Shown: positions 17,591-28,727, numbered from the stretch's first letter. The stretch: 64,000 nucleotides of DNA from Bacillus sp. WMMC1349 (GCF_013155385.1 NZ_JABJUQ010000007.1:3256501-3320500), one strand, 5' to 3'. Numbers and translations are program-made. Notes: generated from the letters alone by a model not told the origin.

Positions 17591-19020
17591 TTTTTAGAAA
17601 ACAATACTTTTAGTGCTGTTTGTAATTGTAGATCACTTTTTTCATTTCGTTTTTTTTCTTCAATTTGCTGATTAATTGTATTTGCTGTCAATTGATCAAT
17701 AACCCCTGACTGTTTCAGTTGATGATCTGACTGAAATGTTGTGACAGCTTGTTTAGTCCCAGCATGATAGTAGCCATCATACCGACCGCAATCATATCCT
17801 AAGCCTTTTAGTAACAACTGTGCTCGTTTCACTTCGTTATGATTCATATCAAGTTTAAGTGGTTTGTTCAATTGAATAGGTCCAACAGAAAAATAAGCTG
17901 GCTGTGAGACAGGAACAGTCGGCTGAATCCCTTTTTTATGAATCCAATTTCCATTTGGTGTCAGCCATTTATACAATGTCAATTTAATATTACTTCCGTC
18001 TCCCATTGGAACGGCTTGTTGAACTGTACCTTTACCAAAAGAAGGATCACCTACGACGTGATAACCTGATGCTTCTTTTAAAGCACCGGCGAGAATCTCA
18101 GATGCTGAAGCGCTCCCTTTATCTGTTATCACAGTGACAGGATACGGTTTTGTTTTTTTCAATTTAGAAAAATACCGTTTTTTATGACCATTTCTTTCTT
18201 GAATTTGAATATATGGATGCTTTTTTGTCACAAAATGTTTTAAAATATCTTCAACACTTTGTAAATATCCACCTGGATTTCCTCTTACATCAATGACAAG
18301 ACCGGCAATCTTTTTTTTCTCCAACTTCTTCAATGCCGCAGCAAAGTCTTTTGCTGTATGTTCGGAAAAAGAAGAAATTGCAATCAGTCCAACTTGCTTG
18401 TCTTGTACGTTTTTTAGTGAAGCAAACACAGTCTCAAGCGGAATTTCATCACGTTTAATTGTAAAAGTCAGTTGATCCTTTATACCTGGACGGTGAACTT
18501 TTAATGTCACTGTTGATCCTTTTTTTCCTCTTATTTTTAATACGGCATCATTGAGACCCATTCCTGTCATCTGTTTATTGTCAATACTGATGATTTCGTC
18601 ATTTGGCTTTAGTCCCGCTTTTTCAGCTGGAGATTGTTTAAATGGGGAAACGACAATAATCTTATTGTCTTCCATACCTATTTCTGCCCCGATTCCTTCG
18701 AAAGAGGAATCAAGCGAATCGGAAAACCGCTTTGCAGTCTGCTTGTCCATATAAACAGAATAAGGATCATTTAATGTTGAAAGCATGCCCTGAATGGCTC
18801 CTTCCAACAGTTTTTCTTTATCTACCTGTTCAACGTATTCATTCGAAATCAGATCGTATGCCTTCTCAATCTTCTCCATTACGTTGCGGTTTTTGGCACT
18901 GTCTCTTGCTTCAGTTGACACAGCTGCCGCTTTCGGAATAGACGTATCTAAAGGTCCTCCAAATAAACCGCACAATAGACTGACAGCAATGATGAGTGAC
19001 GCAATCTTCTGATTCATCAT
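17587..19020 (-). CDS. ctpB: CtpB, exported S41 carboxyl-terminal processing protease
   Basis: 477 residues (B. subtilis 480). Signal/anchor at 1-25; PDZ near 100-185 (IGMEDNKIIVVSPFKQSPAE); protease core with Ser in GSASASEILAGAL (near 308) and Lys in GKGTVQ (near 334); peptidoglycan-binding domain near 395-450 (QLLLKGLGYDCGRYDGYY). In B. subtilis CtpB is made in the forespore, secreted to the intermembrane space and cleaves SpoIVFA, which releases SpoIVFB to activate SigK. No clear SigG promoter could be picked in the 190 bases upstream. Confidence 0.95.
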   Translation of the reverse strand: MMNQKIASLIIAVSLLCGLFGGPLDTSIPKAAAVSTEARDSAKNRNVMEKIEKAYDLISNEYVEQVDKEKLLEGAIQGMLSTLNDPYSVYMDKQTAKRFSDSLDSSFEGIGAEIGMEDNKIIVVSPFKQSPAEKAGLKPNDEIISIDNKQMTGMGLNDAVLKIRGKKGSTVTLKVHRPGIKDQLTFTIKRDEIPLETVFASLKNVQDKQVGLIAISSFSEHTAKDFAAALKKLEKKKIAGLVIDVRGNPGGYLQSVEDILKHFVTKKHPYIQIQERNGHKKRYFSKLKKTKPYPVTVITDKGSASASEILAGALKEASGYHVVGDPSFGKGTVQQAVPMGDGSNIKLTLYKWLTPNGNWIHKKGIQPTVPVSQPAYFSVGPIQLNKPLKLDMNHNEVKRAQLLLKGLGYDCGRYDGYYHAGTKQAVTTFQSDHQLKQSGVIDQLTANTINQQIEEKKRNEKSDLQLQTALKVLFSKK

Positions 19021-19165
19021 ATACCTCCTCTTCTGGCTGCACTATAGATTATGTTACTTTGTGTAGTCTATGTAATATTCTCCGTTTCATGTAATTGATT
19101 TTTGTCATGAATCATGATGCAGTGGTTTATGGATAGAGAGTGAAGGTATTTTGGAATTTAAAACA

Positions 19166-19203
19166 TAAAAAACCGGCTTGGTCAACAAAACCAAGTCGGC
19201 TCA
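19166..19203 (-). terminator. terminator after the M23 hydrolase gene
   Basis: Minus strand GCCGACTTGGTTTTGTTGACCAAGCCGGTTTTTTATG: a long stem and T-run ten bases after the stop codon. Confidence 0.85.
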
Positions 19204-19212
19204 TCCATGTTT

Positions 19213-20463
19213 TTAAAGTGGTATATAGTCGGCTGGATCAACAGCGTTTGACTTACTGTTGTTCCAAAGACCTTTGTGAATTTCAAAATGCAAATGCTGA
19301 CCGTAAGACCTTCCAGTATTGCCCATTGTCCCGATCACTTGACCTTGCTTTACACGTTGACCTGACCGTACTTTAAGAGAAGACATGTGAGCGTATACGG
19401 TCTGATAAGTTTGCCCATTCATATGATGGGTAATGAAAACAACATTACCATAACTCGATGAGTAGCGAGCATTATAAACCGTTCCCGCAGCTGCTGCGTA
19501 AATTGGAACACCTGAACCGCGATTAGCAATATCTATACCATAGTGGTTCCCCAGAGAACGCCCCCCAAATCCGGAAGTAAACCTGCCTGAAGCAGGACGG
19601 ATAAATCCTTCACTGCTAGGAACTGACGGATGAGATAATGAGGAATCTTCAATGTCGCTAGATGATGATCCGCTTTTAGCTTGTACTTGTTGCTGGTAGT
19701 TTTCTTCAGCTTTAATTGCTTTCTCTTGCTCTTTTAACACTTCAGCTTCATTTTCAAGTGAACCAAGTTCTTCATGAGCATGATCTTTATCACGTTTGAC
19801 TTGATTCATTACTTTCGTTTTTTTCTTTTGCTGTTTATCTAACTTCGTCATTAACTCTTTCAAATCTTTATGAGCTTTTTGAAGGTTTTCTAGATTTTTA
19901 TTCAGCGATGTTTCTTTATTCTGAATCTCCTGAAGATCTTTCTTCTGTTCTTCCAATAGATTGTTATCGGCATCGACAATTTTTGATAGTGCTCCGGCTC
20001 GAGTTATGAAATCACCAAAACTTTTTGCCCCAAGAAGAACATCGATATACTGAACAGAACCCCCGTTTTCTTGAATTGAGCGCATACGATCTTTTAAAAT
20101 CTCATTGCGTTTTTTCGTTTTTTCTTTTAAACTTTTAATCTGTTTTTTCAGTTTTGCAATGCTTGTCTTTGTTTTATTGATTTCTTCTTTTTTCTTTTCT
20201 AACTTTTCATTAGTATTCGTCATTTGACGATCGATTTTTTCTATATCACTTTTTAAGTTTGTTTCCTTTGTTTCAAGTTCGGAGAGTTCTTGCTTCTTTT
20301 TTTTCAGCTCTTCCCGGTTTTTTGACTGCTTATTCTGAACGTTGCTTTTCTTTTTCTCCAAATCTTGATAAGCCAGTGCATCATCGCTTGTCAAAGGAAG
20401 CAAGATCGCCGCTGTCACAAGCGCGGCAGTTAAACCCACAGACATAAGCATTCTTTTCAACAA
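19213..20463 (-). CDS. EnvC/PcsB-like coiled-coil M23 murein hydrolase, FtsEX partner
   Basis: 416 residues from TTG 20463, after GAGGAGGAACTA. Signal peptide 1-32 (AALVTAAILLPLTSDDALA). A long coiled coil fills 35-260 (lysine/glutamate-rich heptads). A C-terminal LytM/M23 domain spans about 290-410 and keeps the zinc residues: NHYGIDIA (His, Asp) and GQHLHFEIH (His). The active-site residues are present, so it may cut cross-bridges itself. It is encoded directly after ftsX, and FtsEX complexes activate such coiled-coil hydrolases from the membrane. B. subtilis 168, as I recall its map, has no gene here and uses CwlO instead. Confidence 0.88.
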   Translation of the reverse strand: MLKRMLMSVGLTAALVTAAILLPLTSDDALAYQDLEKKKSNVQNKQSKNREELKKKKQELSELETKETNLKSDIEKIDRQMTNTNEKLEKKKEEINKTKTSIAKLKKQIKSLKEKTKKRNEILKDRMRSIQENGGSVQYIDVLLGAKSFGDFITRAGALSKIVDADNNLLEEQKKDLQEIQNKETSLNKNLENLQKAHKDLKELMTKLDKQQKKKTKVMNQVKRDKDHAHEELGSLENEAEVLKEQEKAIKAEENYQQQVQAKSGSSSSDIEDSSLSHPSVPSSEGFIRPASGRFTSGFGGRSLGNHYGIDIANRGSGVPIYAAAAGTVYNARYSSSYGNVVFITHHMNGQTYQTVYAHMSSLKVRSGQRVKQGQVIGTMGNTGRSYGQHLHFEIHKGLWNNSKSNAVDPADYIPL

Positions 20464-20505
20464 TAGTTCCTCCTCTATCGTAAAACATTATGGCCGGAAA
20501 ATCGC

Positions 20506-21396
20506 CTATACTTTTAAGAATTTGCGGACAGACATCAAGCTTCCCCATACACCAATGATTGCGCCGAGCAACACCAAAACGGCGGAAATCTGAAAAACAA
20601 ACGGATGGTATGGTAATACCTTGACAATCGTCCCTTGAAGTTTTGGCGCAACCCATTGGATGGCATTTTGATAGGTTCCTAGTAAGATTGAAATTGGAAG
20701 GATAGAACCACAAATACCTAACAATAGCCCTTCAATGAAAAATGGCCAGCGAACAAACCAGTTCGTTGCTCCAACTAGTTTCATAATTTCAATTTCTTTA
20801 CGTCTTGCAAAAATTGTAATCTTAATCGTGTTTGAGATTAAGAACATTGCGGTAAACAATAAACCTATGATTAATACAATCCCAACCCATTTAGCATAGC
20901 CAACTATCTCAAATAAACGGCTTACTTTCTCTTTCCCATAGGCTACTTTGTGGGCATGGTCAAGTTTCTCAATTTTTTTGGCGACTTTAGGAGTATCGTG
21001 TGGGTCAGACGTTTTGACAATAAACGCATCATTTAACGGATTCTCCTGTTCAAACATAGAGAAGACATCACCGTCTTCACCAAAGCCTTTTTTCAAGTTT
21101 TTAAGTTCTTGATCTTTTGAAGAGAACTTCACACTGCTAATATCTGATATTTTTTTAATTTCTTTTTCAAGCTGATTTTTTTGATCTTTATTTGCAGTTA
21201 CATCAATTAATACTTTGATTTCGACTTCTTTTTCAGCGCTTGATGCCATATGGTACAAGTTAAGAATGATCACCAATGAGACACCAACTAAAATAAGTGT
21301 AACTGTTACAGCACTGATGGATGCAAAAGTCATCCAAGTGTTTCTTGCAAGAGATTTTAAACTCTCGCGTACATGCCGTCCGAGAGTTCTAATCAT
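20506..21396 (-). CDS. ftsX: FtsX, FtsEX membrane subunit
   Basis: 296 residues from ATG 21396, equal to the B. subtilis length; GGGGAG lies ten bases upstream, and the start overlaps the end of ftsE by eight bases. The open frame extends to 21432 without a better ribosome site. N-terminal TM segment (TFASISAVTVTLILVGVSLV), an extracellular loop at about 50-160, and three C-terminal TM segments typical of FtsX/MacB permeases. The loop probably activates a murein hydrolase outside the membrane; FtsEX is required for cell elongation and timely sporulation in B. subtilis. Confidence 0.95.
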   Translation of the reverse strand: MIRTLGRHVRESLKSLARNTWMTFASISAVTVTLILVGVSLVIILNLYHMASSAEKEVEIKVLIDVTANKDQKNQLEKEIKKISDISSVKFSSKDQELKNLKKGFGEDGDVFSMFEQENPLNDAFIVKTSDPHDTPKVAKKIEKLDHAHKVAYGKEKVSRLFEIVGYAKWVGIVLIIGLLFTAMFLISNTIKITIFARRKEIEIMKLVGATNWFVRWPFFIEGLLLGICGSILPISILLGTYQNAIQWVAPKLQGTIVKVLPYHPFVFQISAVLVLLGAIIGVWGSLMSVRKFLKV

Positions 21397-22075
21397 ATGA
21401 ACCATACTCCCCTCTAGACTCATCACGAACAATCAGTCCTTCTTCGATTGCGATGACCCGTTTCTTCATGTTGTTTACAATATCTTTATTATGAGTCGCC
21501 ATAACGACTGTCGTTCCACGATTATTAATTTTTTCCAATGTCTTCATGATTTCCCAAGATGTTTCAGGGTCTAAGTTTCCTGTCGGCTCATCGGCAATGA
21601 CAACATCAGGGTTATTGACGATTGACCTTGCAATTGAAACCCTTTGCTGCTCCCCACCTGACAGCTGTTCTGGAAATTGTCTCGCTTTATGCTTAAGTTG
21701 AACAAGGTCTAGCACTTCAAGCACTTTTTTTCTAATGATCTCTGAACGCTCTCCGATGACTTCTAAAGCAAAAGCGACATTTTCAAAAACGGTCAGTTTT
21801 GGCAACAATTTGAAATCTTGGAATACAACGCCGATTTTTCTTCGGACATATGGAATGTCTTTCTCTTTTACTGTCGCCAAATCTTTATTATTGATAATGA
21901 CCTTTCCTTTGGATGGCTTTTCCTCGCGATAGATCATTTTAATAAAGGTTGATTTTCCCGCTCCACTGGGACCGACAACATAGACAAATTCACCCGGGTA
22001 TATCGAGACGCTGATACCGTTCAATGCTAAAATACCATTGGAATAAGTCTTATACACATCTTTCATTTCGATCAT
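21389..22075 (-). CDS. ftsE: FtsE, FtsEX ATPase subunit
   Basis: 228 residues from ATG 22075, preceded by AGGTGATTAC; the longer open frame to 22159 is unsupported. Walker A GPSGAGKST near 36, signature QLSGGEQQRVSIARS near 140, Walker B VVIADEPTGNLD near 160 and the switch ATHNKD near 195. It binds FtsX on the inner membrane face and drives it by ATP hydrolysis. Overlap with ftsX indicates translational coupling. Confidence 0.96.
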   Translation of the reverse strand: MIEMKDVYKTYSNGILALNGISVSIYPGEFVYVVGPSGAGKSTFIKMIYREEKPSKGKVIINNKDLATVKEKDIPYVRRKIGVVFQDFKLLPKLTVFENVAFALEVIGERSEIIRKKVLEVLDLVQLKHKARQFPEQLSGGEQQRVSIARSIVNNPDVVIADEPTGNLDPETSWEIMKTLEKINNRGTTVVMATHNKDIVNNMKKRVIAIEEGLIVRDESRGEYGSYD

Positions 22076-22349
22076 GTAATCACCTAGTCTTTTATGTTTG
22101 TCAAACATACACTTCGAAAAGGTATGTCGTTTTCTGTCTTTAAATATCACGCCAATCATTGTTTGTGTTTTTCAACAATATCCATTATACGTCATGTTTA
22201 GACATAATAATATTACAGTTTTATTTCAATACTGCCATAAGTTACAGGAAAAACGTAAAATCAACCAAAAACAGTCTACTTTAGACCTTTTTCAATACGA
22301 AAGAACTTGATGCACAGACTTTTTTAATAGTCAAAAAGTCCTTTTAAAT

Positions 22350-22389
22350 ATCCAAAAAAGACCTTTTCACCCAAAAGTGAACAAGGTCC
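22350..22389 (-). terminator. cccB terminator
   Basis: GACCTTTTCAC and GTGAACAAGGTC form a stem; on the minus strand it is followed by TTTTTTGG. It lies 19 bases after the cccB stop. Confidence 0.8.
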
Positions 22390-22407
22390 TTTGATTTTTC
22401 TAATCTA

Positions 22408-22731
22408 TTATTTTTTCTCCGCAAGCCATTTGGCTATTGCTTCAGCCTGGTCTTCTTTCACGAGTCCTCCAGGCATATTCCCTCTGCCATTGACAACAAT
22501 ATCTTTAATGTCATTTTCATCATACTTGCCGCCAACTTCTTTCAAGCTTGGTGCAGATCCGCCGGCTAAATCCTTTCCATGACAGCCAGTGCAATTCTGT
22601 TGATAGACTTCTTCACCGTTAGCCGCAGACGTTTGCCCACCAGTACTTTTGTTTTCGCTTTCTTTATTTCCTCCACAGCCAACGAGGACAACAGAAATCG
22701 CCAAAAACAGAGTAAATACTTTTGCCTTCAT
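22408..22731 (-). CDS. cccB: CccB, lipoprotein cytochrome c551
   Basis: 107 residues. Lipobox VLVGC at about residues 16-20 anchors it outside the membrane; a linker of Ser, Thr, Gly and Asn follows; the haem site is CTGCH near 49-53, with a distal Met in RGNMPGG near 87. It shuttles electrons from the bc complex towards cytochrome c oxidase. The position next to ftsE and yvjA matches B. subtilis. Confidence 0.95.
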   Translation of the reverse strand: MKAKVFTLFLAISVVLVGCGGNKESENKSTGGQTSAANGEEVYQQNCTGCHGKDLAGGSAPSLKEVGGKYDENDIKDIVVNGRGNMPGGLVKEDQAEAIAKWLAEKK

Positions 22732-22776
22732 TTTGAGTCAACTCCTCCTGACAGATCAATCCTATTATACCGATTA

Positions 22777-23619
22777 TTACCCTCGTTTAAAACCCTCTCC
22801 AAGGACTTCTGAAGCATCCATTGCAATGACAAATGCTGATTCATCAATATGTTTTACCAGTTGTTTCAGCTTTGTGAATTCAGTTTGACCGACAACACAC
22901 ATCAAAATCGGACGTTCATCATCTGTATAACCGCCGACAGCAGAAATTTTTGTCATCCCTCTGTCGATCTTCGCCAAAATGGCTTTTTTGATTTCTTCTT
23001 CACGATTTGTAATAATCATTGCCATTTTAGAACGGTTAAGACCAAGTTGAATGACATCGATGGTTTTGCTTGATATGTAAACACCAAGAATCGCATATAG
23101 TCCCTGTTCAATATTAAAAACAAATATAGCTGCTAAAACAATGGTTCCATCGATCAGTGCCAAACATTTCCCATGGGAGAGCCCTGAGAACTTGTGGATG
23201 ATCTGCGCAGCCAGTGCTGTCCCTCCTGTAGATCCCCGACCAAGAAAAACAATCCCGATCCCCACTCCAATCCCCACTCCGCCAAATATGGCAGCCAATA
23301 GAGCTTGATGTGTTGCCGGACTGATGTCCCGTGTTAGATAAACGACAAACGGAAGAAAAATCGATCCTACAAGCGTCTTTATCCCAAATTTTCCGCCGAG
23401 AATAAGTACTCCAGCTACAAATAAGGGGATATTCAAGCCCCATTGTACATATGCCGCTTCAAAACCGAACGACTGTAAGATTGTGCTGATTCCACTGACT
23501 CCACCTGCTGCAATTTGGTTGGGAAGCAAAAACATATTAAATGTAACAGCAACGATTGCTGAACCTATTAGAATGTATAAGTACTCACGCAAACCTAAGA
23601 CAACTTTATCCCATGACAT
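22777..23619 (-). CDS. yvjA: YvjA, YitT-family membrane protein
   Basis: 280 residues: five or six N-terminal membrane segments of DUF161 (FLLPNQIAAGGVSGISTIL, GIGIVFLGRGSTGGTALAA) and a cytosolic DUF2179 domain at about 200-275 (MIITNREEEIKKAILAKIDR). Function is not established; YitT proteins are suspected transporters. ATG 23619 follows GGTGGGAGATG. cccB lies 45 bases downstream on the same strand without a terminator, so the two may be cotranscribed. Confidence 0.9.
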   Translation of the reverse strand: MSWDKVVLGLREYLYILIGSAIVAVTFNMFLLPNQIAAGGVSGISTILQSFGFEAAYVQWGLNIPLFVAGVLILGGKFGIKTLVGSIFLPFVVYLTRDISPATHQALLAAIFGGVGIGVGIGIVFLGRGSTGGTALAAQIIHKFSGLSHGKCLALIDGTIVLAAIFVFNIEQGLYAILGVYISSKTIDVIQLGLNRSKMAMIITNREEEIKKAILAKIDRGMTKISAVGGYTDDERPILMCVVGQTEFTKLKQLVKHIDESAFVIAMDASEVLGEGFKRG

Positions 23620-23734
23620 TGTTGATCATCTCCCACCCAAATCTTTACCAATCGAGAGTATAGCATTTTGCGAGTCTTTAGTAAATGACAGCCTAATAAC
23701 GTATTACTCAAATAAAGCATGAACCACACCTTCA

Positions 23735-23768
23735 AAAATGAAGCCAGTGAAGAAAACTCCACTGGCTT
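23735..23768 (-). terminator. prfB terminator
   Basis: AAGCCAGTG (23741-23749) and CACTGGCTT (23760-23768) form a perfect stem; the minus strand continues CATTTTTG. Confidence 0.85.
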
Positions 23769-23788
23769 TAAACAGTTCATTTGTCTGT

Positions 23789-24890
<1,102 letters not shown>

Positions 24891-24925
24891 TGATCTTCAC
24901 CTCATTCAATATTAAAACAACTCAA

Positions 24926-24955
24926 AATAAAAAGAGGCACTCACCTCTTTTTATT
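24926..24955 (-). terminator. secA terminator
   Basis: AAAAAGAGG and CCTCTTTTT flank a six-base loop; the stem covers the secA stop codon. prfB may receive some read-through. Confidence 0.8.
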
Positions 24956-27476
24956 CTGTTCTTCCACAGCAATTTTTGAATTTTTTTCCGCTTCCACAAT
25001 AACAAAGGTCATTTCGTCCAATATCGATGACTTTACGCACAGGTTTTTTCTTAGCTTGTTTAGTCTCTTCGCCTTCTGTTGGCTGATGGGCTGTTGTTTG
25101 TCCTTTCACAACCTCTTCACGTTCAAGATTGGTTTCAATTTCAGCCTTCATCACATATTTTGCGACATCATCTTCAATGGCAGCGATCATGTTTTCAAAC
25201 ATTGCAAAGCCTTCCAGCTGATATTCACGTAACGGATTTGTTTGAGCATAGGCACGTAAATGGATCCCTTGGCGAAGTTGATCCATTGCATCAATGTGGT
25301 CCATCCATTTCGTATCCACTTCACGAAGAACGATGACTTTTTCAAATTCACGCATCTGCTCAGGGCCATATCTTTCTTCTTTTTTGTCATATTTTGTTTT
25401 GATTCGATCAAAGATAAGCTCTGTCATTTCATCTGGTTCTTTACCGTAAATATCGCTTTTTTCAAGTTCGCCTTCATCAAGGAAGTTCGCATTGATCCAT
25501 TCGACAAGACCTTCCAGATTCCAGTCTTCAGGTAATTCTTCTTTCGGTGTGAATGAAGCAACAGCCCGGTCAAGAGAGGACTGGATCATTCCTTCAACAA
25601 TGGAGCGAAGGTTCTCTGAATCAATCACTTCAAAGCGCTGTTTATAGATGACTTCCCGTTGTTGGCGGAGTACATCATCATATTGTAAAAGCTGTTTACG
25701 AGCATCAAAGTTGTTTCCTTCGACACGTTTCTGTGAAGATTCAACCGCTTTTGAGACCATTTTACTCTGAATTGGTGTAGAATCATCCATTCCAAAGCGG
25801 TCGAGCATCCCCATCGTCCGTTCTGCTCCAAACCGTTTCATTAATTCATCTTCCATTGAAAGATAAAATTGAGTAATACCAGGGTCACCTTGACGTCCTG
25901 AACGTCCGCGCAACTGGTTATCGATCCGACGTGATTCATGGCGCTCAGTACCGATTACAGCAAGACCACCGAGCTCTTTCACGCCTTCTCCAAGCTTGAT
26001 ATCTGTTCCCCGTCCGGCCATGTTTGTCGCGATCGTCACCGCACCTTTTTGACCGGCGTTTTCGATGATCTGTGCCTCACGTTCATGGTTTTTAGCGTTT
26101 AAAACTTGATGAGGAACCCCTTTATTTTTAAGTAGTTTTGAAATTAATTCAGATGTCTCAACCGCAACTGTCCCGACAAGAACAGGCTGTCCTGTCATAT
26201 ATCGTTGAGCGACATCTTCTGCCACAGCTTTAAATTTGCCTTCCATACTGCGGTAGATTAAATCAGGGCGGTCATCACGGACAATCGGCATATTGGTTGG
26301 AATTGTCACAACCTGCATGTTATAAATGTTGCGGAATTCTTCCTCTTCTGTTTTCGCTGTACCGGTCATACCAGCAAGTTTTTCATACATGCGGAAATAG
26401 TTTTGGAATGTAATCGTTGCAAGTGTCATGCTTTCATTTTGAACTTCCAGACCTTCCTTCGCTTCAATCGCTTGATGAAGTCCGTCACTGTAGCGCCGAC
26501 CTTTCATCAGACGACCTGTAAAGGAATCGACGATAACAACTTGTCCGTCTTCCACAACATAATCAACATCATTGTGCATTGCCGCATGTGCTTTAAGTGC
26601 CTGAGCAATGTGATGGTTTAATGCCACATGGCGCACATCAAATAGGTTTTCAATTCCAAACGCTTTTTCAGCCTTTGTCATTCCTTCTTCAGTCAGCTGA
26701 ACGCCTTTTGTTTTAATATCATATGTGTAGTCTTGTTCTTGTTTTAATGTACGAACAAACGCATTAGCCTGGACATAGAGTTTGGTCGATTTTGCCGCTT
26801 GTCCCGAAATGATCAGCGGTGTTCGCGCTTCATCGACTAAGATGGAGTCAACTTCATCAATGACAGCAAAATGAAGTGGGCGCTGAACCATTTCCTCTTG
26901 ATAAAGAACCATGTTATCCCGTAAATAATCAAAACCTAGTTCATTGTTAGTGGAATACGTAATATCAGCAGCATATGCTTCACGTTTCTCATCTTTAGAA
27001 AGACTGTTTAAATTTAAGCCAACCGTTAAACCGAGAAATTGAAAGATCTGACCCATTTCTTCAGCATCACGACTCGCCAAATATTCATTGACTGTGACAA
27101 TATGTACACCTTTACCGGAAAGGGCATTTAAATAAACAGGCATTGTCGAAGTCAATGTTTTACCTTCACCTGTTTTCATTTCTGCAATGTTTCCCTCATG
27201 GAGTGCAATACCACCCATCAGCTGAACTTTAAATGGAAACATTCCTGTTACACGCTGAGAGGCTTCTCTGACAACTGCAAAGGCTTCAACTAAAAGCTCG
27301 TCTACTGTTTCGCCATTTTCAAGCCGCTCTTTAAACTCAGCGGTTTTCTTCTTGAGCTCCTCATCAGAAAGTTGCTCCATCTTCTGCTTAAGTCCGTCAA
27401 TTTCATTTGCCTTCTTTTCATAACGGCTGAGTGTGCGTTTTGTCGGATCAAACACTTTATTTAAAATTCCAAGCAT
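24951..27476 (-). CDS. secA: SecA, preprotein translocase ATPase
   Basis: 841 residues (B. subtilis 841). Walker A MKTGEGKT near 105; DEAD-type Walker [21 protein letters not shown] near 207; helicase motif [13 protein letters not shown] near 490; C-terminal zinc site [13 protein letters not shown]. It pushes signal-peptide-bearing proteins through SecYEG. The order hpf-secA-prfB is the usual Bacillus one. Confidence 0.98.
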   Translation of the reverse strand: MLGILNKVFDPTKRTLSRYEKKANEIDGLKQKMEQLSDEELKKKTAEFKERLENGETVDELLVEAFAVVREASQRVTGMFPFKVQLMGGIALHEGNIAEMKTGEGKTLTSTMPVYLNALSGKGVHIVTVNEYLASRDAEEMGQIFQFLGLTVGLNLNSLSKDEKREAYAADITYSTNNELGFDYLRDNMVLYQEEMVQRPLHFAVIDEVDSILVDEARTPLIISGQAAKSTKLYVQANAFVRTLKQEQDYTYDIKTKGVQLTEEGMTKAEKAFGIENLFDVRHVALNHHIAQALKAHAAMHNDVDYVVEDGQVVIVDSFTGRLMKGRRYSDGLHQAIEAKEGLEVQNESMTLATITFQNYFRMYEKLAGMTGTAKTEEEEFRNIYNMQVVTIPTNMPIVRDDRPDLIYRSMEGKFKAVAEDVAQRYMTGQPVLVGTVAVETSELISKLLKNKGVPHQVLNAKNHEREAQIIENAGQKGAVTIATNMAGRGTDIKLGEGVKELGGLAVIGTERHESRRIDNQLRGRSGRQGDPGITQFYLSMEDELMKRFGAERTMGMLDRFGMDDSTPIQSKMVSKAVESSQKRVEGNNFDARKQLLQYDDVLRQQREVIYKQRFEVIDSENLRSIVEGMIQSSLDRAVASFTPKEELPEDWNLEGLVEWINANFLDEGELEKSDIYGKEPDEMTELIFDRIKTKYDKKEERYGPEQMREFEKVIVLREVDTKWMDHIDAMDQLRQGIHLRAYAQTNPLREYQLEGFAMFENMIAAIEDDVAKYVMKAEIETNLEREEVVKGQTTAHQPTEGEETKQAKKKPVRKVIDIGRNDLCYCGSGKKFKNCCGRTE

Positions 27477-27587
27477 AGAATAACGCTCCTCTGTTAATAT
27501 CCTTGTTTAACATAGTAAACAGTAAATTTATATATCCTCTATCATATCACACCTTTTGTTAATTCCAAACAATTTGCCATATGAGGA

Positions 27588-27625
27588 ATTAAAAAACCTC
27601 TCCCGAAAAATCCGAGAAGAGGTGT
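27588..27625 (-). terminator. hpf terminator
   Basis: Minus strand CACCTCTTCTCGGATTTTTCGGGAGAGGTTTTTTAA, 15 bases after the hpf stop. Confidence 0.85.
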
Positions 27626-27639
27626 CGTGGGCTTATCTT

Positions 27640-28194
27640 TTATTCATTCGGTTCAATCAAACCGTATTTTCCGTCATTTCTCCGGTAAACGACATTGGTT
27701 AGATTGGTTTCGGCGTTCGTAAATACAAAGAAGTTGTGGCCTAGCATATTCATCTGTAAAACCGCTTCTTCATTGTCCATCGGTTTTAAATTAAACCGTT
27801 TTTGCCGGACAATCTGAGGTGCCTCATCGGTCTCCTCATCAGCTATTGCAACGCCTGTTTCTTCCGTAAACAAATGCTTAGGAAAACCATTTTCTCGAAA
27901 TTTTCGGTTTACTTTTGTTTTGTGTTTGCGGATTTGACGTTCCAATCTGCTTGTTGCAAGATCGACTGCATTGTACATATCTTCATGATGAACTTCTGCA
28001 CGGAGAGAGAGGTCTGTCATTGGAATTGTCACTTCGACCTTTGATTCCTGATCATTATAGAACTTTAAGTTGACGTGAACATTCGCATCAACGTTATTTT
28101 CAAAATAACGTTCTAGCTTTCCAAGTTTTTTCTCGACGTGTTCTCTTAACGCTGTTGTTACCTCAATGTTTTCTCCTCTGACGTTGTACCTCAT
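27640..28194 (-). CDS. hpf: HPF (YvyD), long-form ribosome hibernation factor
   Basis: 184 residues from ATG 28194 (a TTG one codon earlier is equally well placed behind AAAGGAGG). The N-terminal S30AE domain (1-100, RGENIEVTTALREHVEKKLG) binds the decoding site of 30S; the C-terminal domain (130-184, RFNLKPMDNEEAVLQMNMLG) dimerises to join two 70S ribosomes into 100S particles. It is induced by stress and stationary phase through SigB and SigH in B. subtilis. Confidence 0.95.
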   Translation of the reverse strand: MRYNVRGENIEVTTALREHVEKKLGKLERYFENNVDANVHVNLKFYNDQESKVEVTIPMTDLSLRAEVHHEDMYNAVDLATSRLERQIRKHKTKVNRKFRENGFPKHLFTEETGVAIADEETDEAPQIVRQKRFNLKPMDNEEAVLQMNMLGHNFFVFTNAETNLTNVVYRRNDGKYGLIEPNE

Positions 28195-28232
28195 CAAAAG
28201 AACGCCTCCTTTATATTAAGGATATGTTAATA

Positions 28233-28261
28233 CATTTCGCCTTATCCCTCTAAACTCCTGC
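28233..28261 (-). promoter_or_regulatory. possible SigH promoter of hpf
   Basis: Minus strand GCAGGAGTT, 11-base spacer, GGCGAAATG; the SigH consensus is RnAGGAwWW - N11-12 - RnnGAATww. No convincing SigB element was seen. Confidence 0.4.
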
Positions 28262-28340
28262 TTAAGACGTAAAAATAATGTGAAAAAAACATGAATTTTA
28301 GCGAAATTTGTTTCATTCCAAGGTCACGACTGCCTGAATT

Positions 28341-28718
28341 TTAATGAATGACATACGGCTTCATAGATTGATGAACCTTCTCCATCCATTGTTGATACAG
28401 TGGTAAAAAGCGGGTTTGCAAATAATCTTGAAATTCGGAAGAAGGAAAAGAGCAATCAATCAAGCTGTCGAAATCACTGAAAACTCTGTCAAATGAACGG
28501 ATAGAGGCTTGTATACTGTTCCCCTGCATAATCGCAAGAAGAACAGAATGTGATGAATCGAGATGAAAAAACGCATAGATGAGATCATTAAAAATCCGTT
28601 CACCTTCCGTTTTTGACAAATTCCGATCTGCCTCAATTAAATAGTAAAGCCCTTCCTCAATTGTAAAAAGAAGCTGATAATAAGTGGACAAGAGCAAATA
28701 ATCTTCAGTTTTTGTCAA
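28341..28718 (-). CDS. uncharacterised protein at the end of the fliDST operon
   Basis: 125 residues from TTG 28718, five or six bases after AGGTGA; a GTG at 28727, directly after the fliT stop, is the alternative. The protein is soluble, probably all-helical, rich in aromatic and acidic residues (MTKTEDYLLLSTYYQLLFTI at the start), with no signal peptide or recognisable motif. It follows fliT with an intergenic gap of nine bases or less, so it belongs to the flaG-fliD-fliS-fliT transcript. I recall no counterpart at this place in B. subtilis 168. A chaperone-like or regulatory flagellar role is only a guess from position. Confidence 0.7.
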   Translation of the reverse strand: MTKTEDYLLLSTYYQLLFTIEEGLYYLIEADRNLSKTEGERIFNDLIYAFFHLDSSHSVLLAIMQGNSIQASIRSFDRVFSDFDSLIDCSFPSSEFQDYLQTRFLPLYQQWMEKVHQSMKPYVIH

Positions 28719-28727
28719 AGATATCAC

